Shown here: one piece after another, positions 37,101-48,618 of the stretch
Layout: each line of letters starts with the position of its first letter
Numbering within the stretch: the stretch's first letter is position 1
Assembly: GCA_958496175.1 (NCBI GenBank)
Contig: OY292274.1
Coordinates: 10,168,001-10,232,000, forward strand
DNA from: Sisyra terminalis
Lineage: Eukaryota; Arthropoda; Insecta; Neuroptera; Sisyridae
DNA length: 64,000 bases
Direction of reading: 5' to 3'
The notes under the pieces: generated by a model
Databases searched by the model: none
Told to the model about the DNA's origin: nothing
Seen by the model: the letters and a program-made list of their open reading frames with translations, nothing else
Translations under genes and position numbers: made by a program

Positions 37101-38889
37101 TTTTTATTAAAATAAGAATAAAAAAAAATATCGTCAATGCTATAATTTATTACAACTGGAATATTATGAAACTAAAATAATTTAGTTAGTATCTTGTAGG
37201 ACGCAGAATTCTGGATTATTATTGTTCATATAAAAAATAACAAATAAAAGCTGTTGCATAAGAACAATATCCCACTGTAAAGTTTCTATTGGAGAATCAC
37301 AGAAATAACGGAAAATACTGTTGCAATCTTTAACCACTTGAAATATAATCATTGTAAATACGACCGTCTTTGCTATTTATACATATGTCTTGATTTTACT
37401 TCTACCCCAATGATATTAGGTGCTTTTTTTACACATGGCTTTAAAATATTGTATGATAGTTCATTTATTCGCCCACTTTAGGTGGAACCTGTAAAAATTT
37501 TGGTATGAGCCAGTGATTAATATCCTAAGCTAAGCGAAGAAAACCAAGTAATTCAGATGCCATCAATATGTACCCAGAGTTAGTTGGAGATGGATAGTAT
37601 TCCAGTTGTAATAAATTATAACAGTGTGGAAATTTTTTTTTTATTCTTATTTTAATAAAAATTGAACAGTAGTTGTTTTTTTTTTCTTTTGGGATCCATT
37701 ATTTTGATCTTGATTATAATCATCTTAAGAATAAATATAGAAAAACCAAAAAAACTAAAAAAATTTTTTTTTTTATATTTCCTTAGACTTACAATTATGG
37801 AAATAATAAATATTTTGCTCCTATATGTAGCCTATTTTTCATTGAAGTTTTGTGAAAAAAAAGTTGGTGAAACACTTTGAAAAAAAATAAAACCGAGGTA
37901 TTCTATTAGATTAGTTATTGTCTTTTTAAGAGAACACATAAAAAAATTATTTCATTGGTTTTTCGGATTTTTTTTGTATATTTTTTTTTCTAAAAATTTC
38001 ATAAAATTATATAATGTACTCTGTAAAATAATTTAAAGCCTCGCGTTGGTTTCACTTCTCTAGCTTAATTAGTTTTTAAGATATATAACTTTGAAAAATA
38101 GCCATGCGGGGGGACATTTTTGCCCATATCTCCAGGTCAAAGAGGAATTTGGTCGCGAAAAGTATATAAAATGTGTTTGTATATCAAGCCGATATTTTAA
38201 CATAAGTTTCGACATATGTTCCTATTTGGGGGCCAACTCGCCATGTGGATCCTGCTAGACCCTTTCATTTATTATTGTTATTAATTTGAAATGTAATGTA
38301 ATAAATTTTCTTTTACTTCATCAATTTTAGTTTAAATTCCAAACTATAAGTTGATATTAACTTCATTGCTTTACTTTCAACAAATGATTTAATTTTTTCG
38401 ATTTATAATTTATATATATAACATATAATTTTGGATCTTCTATTTGGCTGTTACTTTCCTTACCATTTTTTACATCTTATTTCATAATTGTTTTGAAAGA
38501 AAACTTAAAATTCCATCATATTTTACTTTTTTTAGTTATAATTTGAAATGAAAATAGATCTCAACCTATACAAAATTTAATGATTCCGTATAGTTTTGTT
38601 AAAGCCAATACTGTTGTTTGTATTCCTACAATATTATATCCGTTTTGTTATAATATATCCTTACAATATAAAAATGAAATTTTGTCTTTACCTACTTTAT
38701 TATTCATGTATGGTTTTCTTTCTAACATTAATTACAAAATATTTACAGAATGTCGAAAAACTTGCCAATCAACTTCCAAACACAATTGCATTATTCAATG
38801 TCTCAAGTTTTGATCATGCTTCGTTTTTATGGGCAGGGGATCTAAGCCAAAGTGTGTATTTGCACACAATTAATATGTTGCTTAAATAA
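34199..38889 (+). CDS. Acid (lysosomal/gastric-type) lipase, paralogue B
   Basis: Seven exons: 34199-34294, 34684-35006, 35089-35332, 35527-35682, 35755-35833, 35889-36031 and 38749-38889. The first six have exactly the lengths of lipase A exons. The product is 393 aa, with signal peptide residues 1-22 or so, then FVKDNGYPFEIH, FLLADHGFDVWIGNYRG, nucleophile elbow SHSLG (Ser171), Asp341 in GTND and His370 in FDHASFLW. As in A, the oxyanion-region His is replaced (SVGCADSS), so the change predates the duplication. The GGHD loop of the Asp differs (GTND). Sequons lie at Asn65, Asn72 and Asn164. Introns 2-5 are short (82, 194, 72 and 55 bp); intron 6 is 2717 bp because of a long-TIR insertion. 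It appears intact. Likely a secreted digestive or lysosomal lipase; substrate unknown. Confidence 0.93.
36395..38265. mobile_element. Long-TIR element, copy R1-c (1.87 kb), in lipase B intron 6
   Basis: Termini AAAGGGTGTAGCAGGATCCA and the complement of AAAGGGTCTAGCAGG, long inverted arms, and the core at about 37140-37620. Lipase A has only a 202-bp intron here. The splice sites of intron 6 remain intact, so the gene can still splice across it. Confidence 0.85.
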
Positions 38890-40337
38890 TTACTGAATCA
38901 TGTAGTTTTGTGCTTTTTTTTAAGTCGATGTAGTTCAACCGACTAAAAATAAATGAAATTAAAAAATATAATTTGAACAAAAACCCAAATTGTTGAAAAC
39001 TTTACAACATTAAACAATTACATAAGGAAAATAAAATTAATTGTTCTACAGCTTTACCAGTATTTTTGTTCATAATCCTTAATGTTTTTACATTTAAACT
39101 GTTCGTTTATTTTAATGTCCCAAACAGTTTTGTTATTCCTTCTTTTATAATCAGTGTAACATTAAAATTTTGATTATTTCTTTTCTAATCAATAAAGACA
39201 ATATTTCCCAGTGAAATTTGAATTAAATGTCGTTGCAAAGCCCATTTAAGGTTAGAAATCATACAATCAATGCCAAAAGCTCACATCTTAAATTTGCTGA
39301 AAAATTTACGAAGCTGAAAAACATGCGTAGAAACAATCATTTAAACCTTAATTACACAATAAAAAATTGTACATTTTACTCATCAAATAACATTTATGAA
39401 ATTTGAATTCAAGTATTAAATATCTTACCTGTATTATATTATGTACATTATGCATGGCTTTTGTTCTTGATATAATTAAGATATTTCAAAGTCAAATTAA
39501 TTTCGTTTAGTTCAAAAACCAGTAGTCACAGCTTGTGAATTATGATCTTTATCATTTAATTATAGCTCTACCACGACATATACGACATATGAACATCTTC
39601 CGGAAGGTTGAAGATGATGCATACTTCTAACATAAAACTTGAAATTTCAAGACTTTTGTCAATCCTCTTCATATTTGATACATTGTTGGAATCTATTATT
39701 AAAATCATGCATAATTAATGTAGTAATTATTTTGCCTTATTTATATACATTTATCTATCATTTAGAAACCACGTTAGTCCTGAACATTTCTGACATTTTG
39801 GTGAGCTATCAAATTTCATGAAACAAAAAAGCGACATTTAAAACTGTTCAACATAAGTGTGTAAGATTTAACAAACGAGATAATGAAATAGAAAACATTT
39901 TAGTTTTTCTTATGTTTATGTACCTGCATAGTACACTGCTTGGGAATAGTCGTACTAACAACCATCGTGAATTACGCATTGTTTACATAAACATTTTTAA
40001 AATATGACGAAAACGATTACAGAATATTATCGTGATTATCTAGTATAAAAAAGGAAAACAAGACTGCAAGACTAAAAAGACCGCGAAAAATTCATGAACG
40101 AAAATTTAATAAAATACACACCAAAGATATCACAAATTCTTATAAATTATAAAATTACAAGGATTTTAAGTGAAGGATTTTAATGTAAATATTGTATTAG
40201 ATACAACGATCTCTGCAATTGAGTTTCTGGTCACCAAATTTATTTTAAAAGTGTACAGCAGTCGCACTGTATCAACAAAAAGGTTAAAAACAGTTATTGA
40301 TGATATATTACGTAATAATAAGTAATTTTAGATCACT
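38890..40337. other. Downstream region of lipase B; nothing else recognised
   Basis: A candidate polyadenylation signal AATAAA is at 38948-38953. No other gene or repeat terminus was seen. Confidence 0.45.
38948..38953 (+). promoter_or_regulatory. Candidate polyadenylation signal of lipase B
   Basis: AATAAA lies about 60 bp after the stop codon. Confidence 0.45.
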
Positions 40338-40338
40338 C

Positions 40339-40490
40339 AGCTGTGGTTGGCTGTTAATGAGAACGTCCTCTCAATTTTTTCTGCTTGGTTTTTTTTCCTG
40401 ATTTTAAATCCCCCAGCTGTGATTGGTTGAAGGTGGGAACGTCCTTTTTCTGTTTTCATCGTGGTTTTTCCACTCGACGTAATTACTCGA
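40339..40490. repeat. Two-copy tandem repeat, ~77-bp unit
   Basis: AGCTGTGGTTGGCTG and GAACGTCCT at 40339 recur as AGCTGTGATTGGTTG and GAACGTCCT at 40416, with a T-rich stretch in each unit. Confidence 0.65.
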
Positions 40491-40540
40491 ATACCAACGA
40501 TAAATCTCTTGATCAAATCAAAACTAAAGTATTTTATATA

Positions 40541-41270
40541 GTTGAACTTAAGAGAAATTTTAATATTTTTTTCAAATTTTTGACGCAACCATCAATTTTA
40601 TGAGAAAATTTTATAGGACATTTTTTGTAGAACACTTTTTTTTCTATAACTTATCTTTATAAAAGTTTTTGATATTTTTCACTGGTCCTAAGTTATTTAA
40701 TTAAAATAAAAAAAATAATTTTTATGTTAAAAATATAAAAATTCAGGGAATATTATTAATTTAAAACAATAAAATTACGAATATTTTCAGTTTAATGCAA
40801 ATAACTTAGGACCTGTGAAAAATATCAAAAACTTTTAAAGAAATAAGTTATAGAAGAAAAAGTACACTACAAAATATGTCCTATAAAATTTTCTCATAAA
40901 ATTGATGGTTGCGTCAAAAAATTGAAAAAATATTAAAATTTCTCTTTATTTCAACTTTGACCTCGAATAACTTTTGAAAGAATATATATATCTGAAAATT
41001 GTTTGAGACCATTTTTGTAGATTGTTCAATTTTCTACAAGAATATACCTTGCTCATTCCGAATTATTGTCACCAACGTGAGCTATAAAATTCCAAAATGC
41101 AAGAGAATATTGTTCCCATGTTATTTAAATGGATAATCGAAATTTGCGATGCGGCACCTCTTAATATTCATATTAATAGCTTAAACTTTCACAGGATTTT
41201 TTTTTGTCGTTCCCAACAATATTTCCGATATAATTAAGAAATAAAACATATTTTTTTTTGAATCAGTCTA
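40541..41270. mobile_element. Hairpin (foldback) element, copy R2-b, left-truncated
   Basis: The same arms as at 27268-28309. The left arm starts only at the GAGAAATTTTAATATT block, while the right arm is complete to the AATCAGTCTA terminus. About 730 bp. Confidence 0.8.
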
Positions 41271-42524
41271 CTGGTATCAATATTATCATAACTAAGTCCT
41301 ACAATTATCTATTCTCGAAATTTGGCGTTCGTCTCATTATTTTAAAGCTCAAATTTTTGAAGGTTTCATTTCTATCGCGTATTAGTTGAATACAAAAAAT
41401 ACAATTGCACTAATTTTATTTAGCAGCGTTTTAATAGAAATGCCTCCAATCTTTAAAAAATCATAAGGCTATATGTATTAAATCCTCCTTTAAAAGAAAG
41501 CAGACAACGTAAACAATATTAAGTCTAATATGAAGTGGCCATTTGTTATATTTATGTTGACTGATACGCGTATTTATAATATGAATAGATATGTTGAAAG
41601 AAAGACGTTGTGGGTTGGCGAAAGCTATAAGCGCGTATTGCTTATACTTTCCGGGAAACATTCACATTTATTATTTTCTATACAGCAAAACCTACTTGAA
41701 GGAGGAACAAAAAAAAACTTATATATTGTTTATTGTAGTCTTTACTTTTTGTTTTGCCTATTTAGATTTTATCATATAAAATATCAACATATTACATATA
41801 CTTTTTATCTTCCAAATAATGCTTTGATAAATACTACATTAGAAGCATATGCAATAAATATTGCTTTTATTTTATGAATAGTTGTTGCCAAAGCTCAATC
41901 ATCAACTTAGGATTAAATTTTGTTCTGTTTGGTTATCAAAAAAGAAAAAAGTATACAATGAAATATTAGTTGGAAATAAAAAGAATATCGAAAGAAGAAA
42001 CGTTCATGGGCGGCCAAATGAAAAAAGAATATGCAATTGATAAAGTTAAAACTTTAATTGTGTGGTATAGTAAAAATTGGATCTGTGAACTTTCCAGAAA
42101 TTTAACTGAAGTTTGCGCAGAGCTTTGAAATGTAGTGAAACTAAAACAAAAAAAAAAACATTGTACAATTTTTTTTTCATTTCAAATAAATGACACAATC
42201 TACATAGGGTTGCAATAAGTGCATTCAATCCATAGACAATCACATGTAAGCACTAGTCCCAGTATATTAGTGCTGTATAAGTACAAAGATCTTTAACAAT
42301 CAATAGCAACAATAACAATAATAGTTATTCTTATAGCAATAACAACAATCATAAAAACAATAAACAGTAGCAATAAGAATAGTAATAAAAGTCTATAATA
42401 ACAATATCAATGCTAATAATAATGTGAAACATTAATATATAAGTAATAATATATAAAAATTAAGCTTTATAATGAGAAATAATAATTTGGCAATAAATAG
42501 TTAATAGGAATATTTGTTTAGTTA
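41271..42524. other. Intergenic sequence with simple repeats
   Basis: An AAC/AAT-rich low-complexity stretch lies at about 42290-42440. The 115-codon frame at 41530-41877 shows no recognisable domain. Confidence 0.45.
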
Positions 42525-43240
42525 CAAAATTTAACAGGCAAATCTACTGCATTCCATTTTTGTAACCTTCTTATCATCTCACTGTTGTCAAATAAGTTTA
42601 TTGCGAGATGGTTGGAATGATGGTCTAGTTTTGTCAGGTTTTTTACTACTAAACCCTTGAATTTCCTCCTTTACAGATGGCATTTCTGTGTCTTCATGTA
42701 TTTTTTTTATTTTTTTACATACCATGGAGCACCGATTATTTGTCGTAGGGTCCTTGATTGAAATCTTTGTAGGATTTCAATGTTGGAGTTGGATGCAGTA
42801 CCCCACAACTGTATCCCATATGTCCATATGGGCTTGAGGATGACCTTGTACAGAAGAAGTTTGTTTTTTGTTGATAATGATGCATTAGATGCCATTAGCC
42901 AGTACATTTTTTGTATTTTTTATTCAATTTTTGATTTGCACAGCCCATGTAAGTTTTTTATCTTAGTGCATTCCGAGATATTTTCCCGTGCTCTTTTGCG
43001 GTAATTCTGTGCCTTCCATTGTAACCTGTAGACATATATTTCTGCACAGTGTAAACATTATGTGTGTAGATTTTGCGTTGTTTATTTTTATTTTTCACTT
43101 TTTTGCCCATTTTTCTACTTTGTCCAGGTTATTTTGGAACTTTAACGAAGCTTCATTGGTTTCATCTGATGCGGTTACGACGGTTGTGTCATCAGCAAAT
43201 GTTGCAACTAATGCATCTGTGTTTAATTCAATAAATGAAT
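42525..43240 (-). pseudogene. Jockey-like LINE reverse-transcriptase remnant
   Basis: On the minus strand from 43240: LNTDALVATFADDTTVV with the catalytic FADD box at 43188-43199, then FQNNLDKVEKWAKK, THIMFTL, GKYLGM...KLTWAVQIK, LASNASLS-type (seen as MASNASLSTKNKLLLYK), PIWTYGIQLWGTASNSN, and IEILQRFQSRTLRQI. It ends in the C-terminal HEDTEMPSVKEEI and HPNEL-like HSNHLAINLFDNSE and DLPVKF. This is the order of the RT C-terminal half and tail of Jockey-clade ORF2. Frameshifts near 42930 and 42665 and internal stops inactivate it. The endonuclease and RT N-terminus are missing. Confidence 0.85.
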
Positions 43241-43309
43241 AAAAATTAAAAATTACACTAATTTTTTAATTTTGATTCATTTATTGAATTAAATTAAAAA
43301 TATTTAATT

Positions 43310-43440
43310 TTGTAAATCAAGAAGCCTGAGGAAGTTATGATTACGTAACGAAACGTTGCTTTTTGAAATAATAAAATATTACAATATTAAAAAATTAAAG
43401 ATCTTAAACAACCTAAATTTTCTTCTTATTTAGAAAATTT
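43310..43440 (+). mobile_element. Single-arm copy of the hammerhead-bearing element
   Basis: From AATCAAGAAGCCTGAGGAAG through GATCTTAAACAACCT and TCTTCTTATTTA it matches the right arm and downstream sequence of the element in lipase A intron 1 (26174-26300). Confidence 0.7.
43317..43366 (+). ncRNA. Hammerhead-ribozyme-like motif (best stem I)
   Basis: The core is CTGAGGA (43326-43332), with stem II GTTATG/CGTAAC (43334-43339 with 43344-43349; 6 pairs including one T-G) and GAAA (43350-43353). A palindromic ACGT mini stem III is followed by T43357, the predicted cleavage nucleotide. Stem I pairs TCAAGAAGC (43317-43325) with GCTTTTTGA (43358-43366) at all nine positions, one a G-T. All elements of a type I hammerhead are present; the very short stem III is a known feature of metazoan retrozyme and Penelope hammerheads. 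Confidence 0.6.
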
Positions 43441-45883
43441 TAAAGCTGAGATCTGATTTTTATCTTCTTATTTTCAATGACAAAACGATGCCTACAAATT
43501 TGAAAAAGAAACTATATAGGTTGTCACCCATAACAACCAACGCCCTCAAAGCACGGTTCTTATTACCGAGAATGTAGGAAAACTTTTCGATCTATAACAC
43601 TCAATAGAAAGGAAGATGATCATAACCCCCAAAGTCTAAAATGAAGAAGCCAGGCGAAATATCAAAGTCATGGAGAACATCACATATCTTAAGTGACAAT
43701 AGGCAAGATACATCACTCCAATAGAAAAATGGATGTTTTTTTACGAGGACAAAGATACTTAGCAACTTGATGGACTTAAGAAAATAACTGAAAGATTAGT
43801 GTTCATTTGCAGGAGATTCACTCTAAAGCGGTTAGCTACAAAGTATGAAAAACAAGAAGAAAACTAACTGAATAGATTATTTTCAAGAGATAACAAGCTT
43901 CTATTGGTATTTAAAGATAGAAAACTGGAAAAATCCAAGAAGGTCAAAACTATAGATTAATTTTTTCTCAAAATTGAACCTGCACTTCTCCTATACTTTT
44001 GGAACACAAAAATTATCAGGAATTAAACAAATTTCTGAAAATAGTTAAGATAAACGATTAAAACCATATGTTAATATTTGTAAGCGTATACATGAATCTT
44101 TAACAATAATGATCATTTATTTTTGGTGGATCAAAAGTTTTTTGATTTTTTTCTTCCCACTTTTAAACTTTGAACAGTACTTTTATTAGCGTTTGACCAA
44201 CTAAAAAGACAAATGTAAACTAATCCTCTTCTCCAACTGTGCACCATATTAATTACGTATTATTAATTTCATATATTAGGACTGAAAGAAAAGTCTGACA
44301 TAAAACTCGATTAAACTTCATTTAATTTCAGAATACTTGATAATGAATTAACATTTATTGATGTGATAAGCATACCAGTTACATGAACGCAACTTTCCAA
44401 CTATTAATTCAATTTTCTGACAAAATTTTCTCAACTTCTTCCATTTACGTAAATGGATCTTTTAGACAAGAAAGAAGAAAATTTTAACAACTGCATATTA
44501 TCATGAAAAAAATACAACAAGAAGCTCTTGAAATTTTATTTTCCACAACAATGGTTATCTCTGCTATGCCTTACCGCATTTTTCAGAAATCTAAATGACA
44601 TTTGATTTTTAAATTTATACTTGAAACATATTTAGTGAACAAATGCACGTATAAAATAATAAGTGGAAAACTCTTGTTATATTTATATTATTTATTTGGT
44701 AAATTTGTACGAAAGTCTTGTCAATTTTATCTCTCTTTAAAAAATAATTCCAAATTTTTTTCCTGGAAAATATTTTAAGAAAAAAAAAATAAAATACTTG
44801 AGAAAAAATGATTCTCAGAATCATTTTTGTAATGATTTTAATTCATGTACTTTAAAATTGGAATATTTGACATATTTTACTTTGTAATTAATTAAATTTT
44901 AAGTCAAATTTTTATTTAATAAAAATATAGTTTTTGGGTGATAAATACAATTTGCTGTTGCAATATATATTAATATAATTTTTCTACAAAATTGAGGGTA
45001 CGAAATTGCCTTTTAAAACATCAAGGGTTTGTTCAAATTTATAACATAATTTTTCATAAAACAAATTTATTTGAGATTACTTTAAAAAAAATTACTACGT
45101 CCCATACCAAAACCTTTTACAATTTCTCTTCGAGTAGATAATATTTTTTTGTTTGTATGCAAGTTTATCGTACCTGGTTACGTATAAATAGTATCAAAAA
45201 ACGTTACAGAATTTTTAAAGGAATTTATATAGCTACTAGCAAATTATAACTGTTAAGAATCCAGACATTTCTTTCTACAAACACAAAAGATAAACATAAA
45301 CATTTCCGTCTACAACTACTTTCGAATGCATGTTTCAATTAGTTTTCAAAAAAGTTATATCTACTGCAATTCCCTCAACGCATGTTTAGGTGCGTTTTAA
45401 AGTCATCTCTGCATACCCATACAATACAAATATATTTCAATACAAGTACAAATAAAAATAAAAAAAAAAAATTCGTTAGATTCGTTAAACAATATGCATT
45501 CCAGTTCAGTTTTTCTTTTTTCTACAAAGAGTACAATTTAATCTCACAAATGATAGAAAGGTAAAGCTAATACTACTATGGGATGGATTTATTATTTATA
45601 TTTTTTAACTAATGGAAGCCTGAAAAAATATACAACAAAAAAAAAGTGGAGAAAAATATTTGAAATTTTTAATCAGTTAAAAAGAAGCCCGTTTCGACCC
45701 TAAAATTTCGTTTTTTTTCCCCCATTAATTGGGTATTTTGTTGTAGTTCAAGAGTTCCAAAAGAAAAATAATCCAAACTTTTATATTTTGCCGAAAAAAG
45801 TCATTGAAAGAAAAAGCGCTATTTAGAAGTATTGGCATGTTTCGATGCAAGTCGGCACGAGTTGCAGTAGTTCTAAGTGCATA
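43441..45883. other. Intergenic AT-rich sequence, nothing recognised
   Basis: No gene, RNA or repeat terminus recognised, including the less AT-rich part at 43500-43950. Confidence 0.45.
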
Positions 45884-48618
45884 TCTATACTTGTATATAA
45901 AATTCTTACCTCTGTCTGTACATTTTGATTTTGAACCCAATTTTAGGGTAAATATTTCTTTCAAGAGGCCCTTATTCCAAATTTAACATTTTTAAAATTT
46001 TTGTCTGTCTGTCTGTCTGTGTGTCCTGATTTAACTAAAGAACGGAACAATCAAATTTAATGAAATTTGATATTAAGATACAACAAAATTTCCCACACAT
46101 GTTTGGTACTCATCGTTCCTTAAAAATAATAAGGGAAGGTATTCCTTAGGGATGAATAAAAAAATACTTTAGACAGACGAGTTATATATCATTGGAAAGG
46201 TAAATAAAAGTTATAAAATAATCTGTAAAAATATTTTTACTTGAACTGATAAAAAGAACAGTAAATTCAATTTAAAGTCTAAACAATTGCTAAACAATTA
46301 TAAAATATAAAACACATAGTTGATGTTAATAACGTAATAGCTGATTTCTCTGACATTCTGATGTTTCTATATAAAGAGACGTGGGCTCGAATCTTACAGT
46401 AAACTTTTTTCTTTAAATTGTTGTAAATAGACTCTTAGGGTTGCTCAATAAGGAAATATTAACGAAAAAAGTAATACAACCTAAAGTAAATACGTTTTTA
46501 AAATCGTGCATATATAAAATCCTATATTTATATACCCCTTCTGACAGATGAAATAAACATCAAATTTTTAAATCCATGTAAAATAATCTTTCTCATTATT
46601 ATTAAAAAAAATATAGAATAAATAACATTATAACAAATTTACATAATAATTTTTTTTACATTAAAAAAAACAACCTCCACAGAATCTCTCGATCTCAGGT
46701 CGATTAAAACAGCTTTTTTTTATAGCTTTATAAAATTTGATGTTTATAATTGAGTACCTGAAGAAGCTGCGAAAGTGGCGAAATGTTGCACAAAAAATTA
46801 AATAAAAACATCAAATATTAAAAAGTATCCAGAAAATAAGAATCATTAATGTATAATAAAAAACCATGGATAAGAATACCAGCAATGAAATTTTAATATT
46901 TGATGTATTCCTTATAAGAAGTAAACATCTGATAAGAATTTTTTTTTGAAAACTCCAACCCTAAAAGAGGAAAAGGGGGTGACTAAGTTTGTATGAGAAA
47001 ATGTTGACTTAATTAACAATCGGAATTTTAAATTTAATAAGTGTAATTAAAAAATAAATAATTAATTAATAATAAGTTTCTGTTTTTATTATATCATTTT
47101 AATAACAGCATTTTAAATAACGTCATTTCACTTAATTAGTATGAAAGTTTATGCAGAAGGTACTTATACCAAATACCAAAAAGGCGGTTTTTAATTTTAG
47201 TTTGTTTTTCAATAATCAAACTTTTGAAAATCTAATTTTTATGAACCAATGATTGTGACCTGGAGCAATTATATATTCTGCTGAAAAGCATTAAGGGAGC
47301 AATTTTTTGTCATATATTTCATTATCAATTAAAATATAAAATCTTCGATACTAACTTTGCTTCGGTGTTAAGAACAATTAGAAAACTAATTATTCATATT
47401 GAAAATAAATAAAATATTAGAATATATTTCCACGCTTTCCGCCTAGTTCCAACAATTATGTATGTACAACGTTCAAATGTGCGAAATCGAATTGCTTTTT
47501 ATTCATGATAATCAAAATATAGAAGGACATATATAAATTCATATTTGTGTCGCTGAAATTTGGAAAGTGTTTTTCTTATACGATGCAGATATATAATAAG
47601 AAAGAGTTTTTTGATCATTTCTTCTCTAATAGATTGAAAAATGGTGGCATAACGGTTTGTACGGCATAACGTCTATTAAACAATCGAAATTTCAAATTTC
47701 ATTATCAAAGTATGTTCGTTAAAGCCAAAACTTTTATGGCTTAAAATAAAACAATGCTGATTTATTATTAGAAATATAAACTTAGCATCTGTTTAAAAAT
47801 TTAAACTGATAGATATATCTGAAAATGGTTAAGTTTATAAGTGAGCATTAGTTTTTTGGCTTTCACATATTGTAAATCTGAAAACCCGATATACGTAATC
47901 AAACAAATACAAATAAATACATTAGTGAGCGGATATCGAATTGCGAGAAATTCGGTGAACTGATAGAAAATGGTTTAATTATATAGTTGAAATTCAGATA
48001 TTTTAATAATAAGTGCATAAATACACAGTGGTCATACTCGATTATGGAGGAATTGGGTTTTGTGCAAATTGAACAAATTTTAATTCCGCGATAGTTTTGT
48101 ATATTGCAGTAGTGTAATAGTTTTGAGAAAAAGGTTTATTCGGGAATCGAGACAATGAAATGGAATTTCCACTAATATTTTAAATCTTGACCCTTTACTT
48201 CTGTTATTTTGACGTGAGTGTTTTGATAACTTTTCACTGTTTTAAGTCATAATTAAGATCGACTTATTGAACTTGACAATATTTTTTTATATATAGATGT
48301 TGATTGATTTATGGATTATTTGGTTCACGGTTGATATACTTACCATAGGTAAACGCAATTGAACATACTTTTTTTAGATATTTATAAATATTTTTTGAAA
48401 ATTAATTGTTCATTATCAATAACTATTTTATTCTAAGCAACAGTTTATTAAATTTGTCTTTTTAAAGTTGACAAAATAGTGTTTTTATGTATGATTATGT
48501 TTTTCGTAAAAGAAATAAGAAAAATAAAAATTTTCATATACCACTACAAATAGCAAATCTAAAAAAAAGATACAATCTACACCTACGTTCCACAGGCGAA
48601 GCCGCGGGGATCAGTTAG
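45884..48618 (+). mobile_element. Helitron-like element (2.7 kb), copy H4
   Basis: The start TCTATACTTGTATATAAAAT and the end GCGGGGATCAG followed by TTAG/T match copies H1 and H2, with the terminal CTAG mutated to TTAG. It contains a tRNA-like block (about 46325-46405, B-box-like GGGCTCGAATCTTAC) and an inserted hammerhead-like segment near 46755. No coding frame. Confidence 0.75.
46752..46790 (+). ncRNA. Hammerhead-ribozyme-like motif, weaker
   Basis: CTGAAGA (46758-46764), stem II GCTGC/GTGGC (46766-46770 with 46775-46779; pairs throughout with two G-T, GAAA loop) and GAAA (46780-46783). The immediate stem I pairs only partly, but farther out TTTGATGTTT (about 46736-46745) can pair with AAACATCAAA (about 46806-46815). 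Confidence 0.35.

Noticed and set aside
41530..41877. 115-codon open frame
   Set aside because: It has no recognisable motif and no splice context supporting a gene, and overlapping frames on both strands are equally open.
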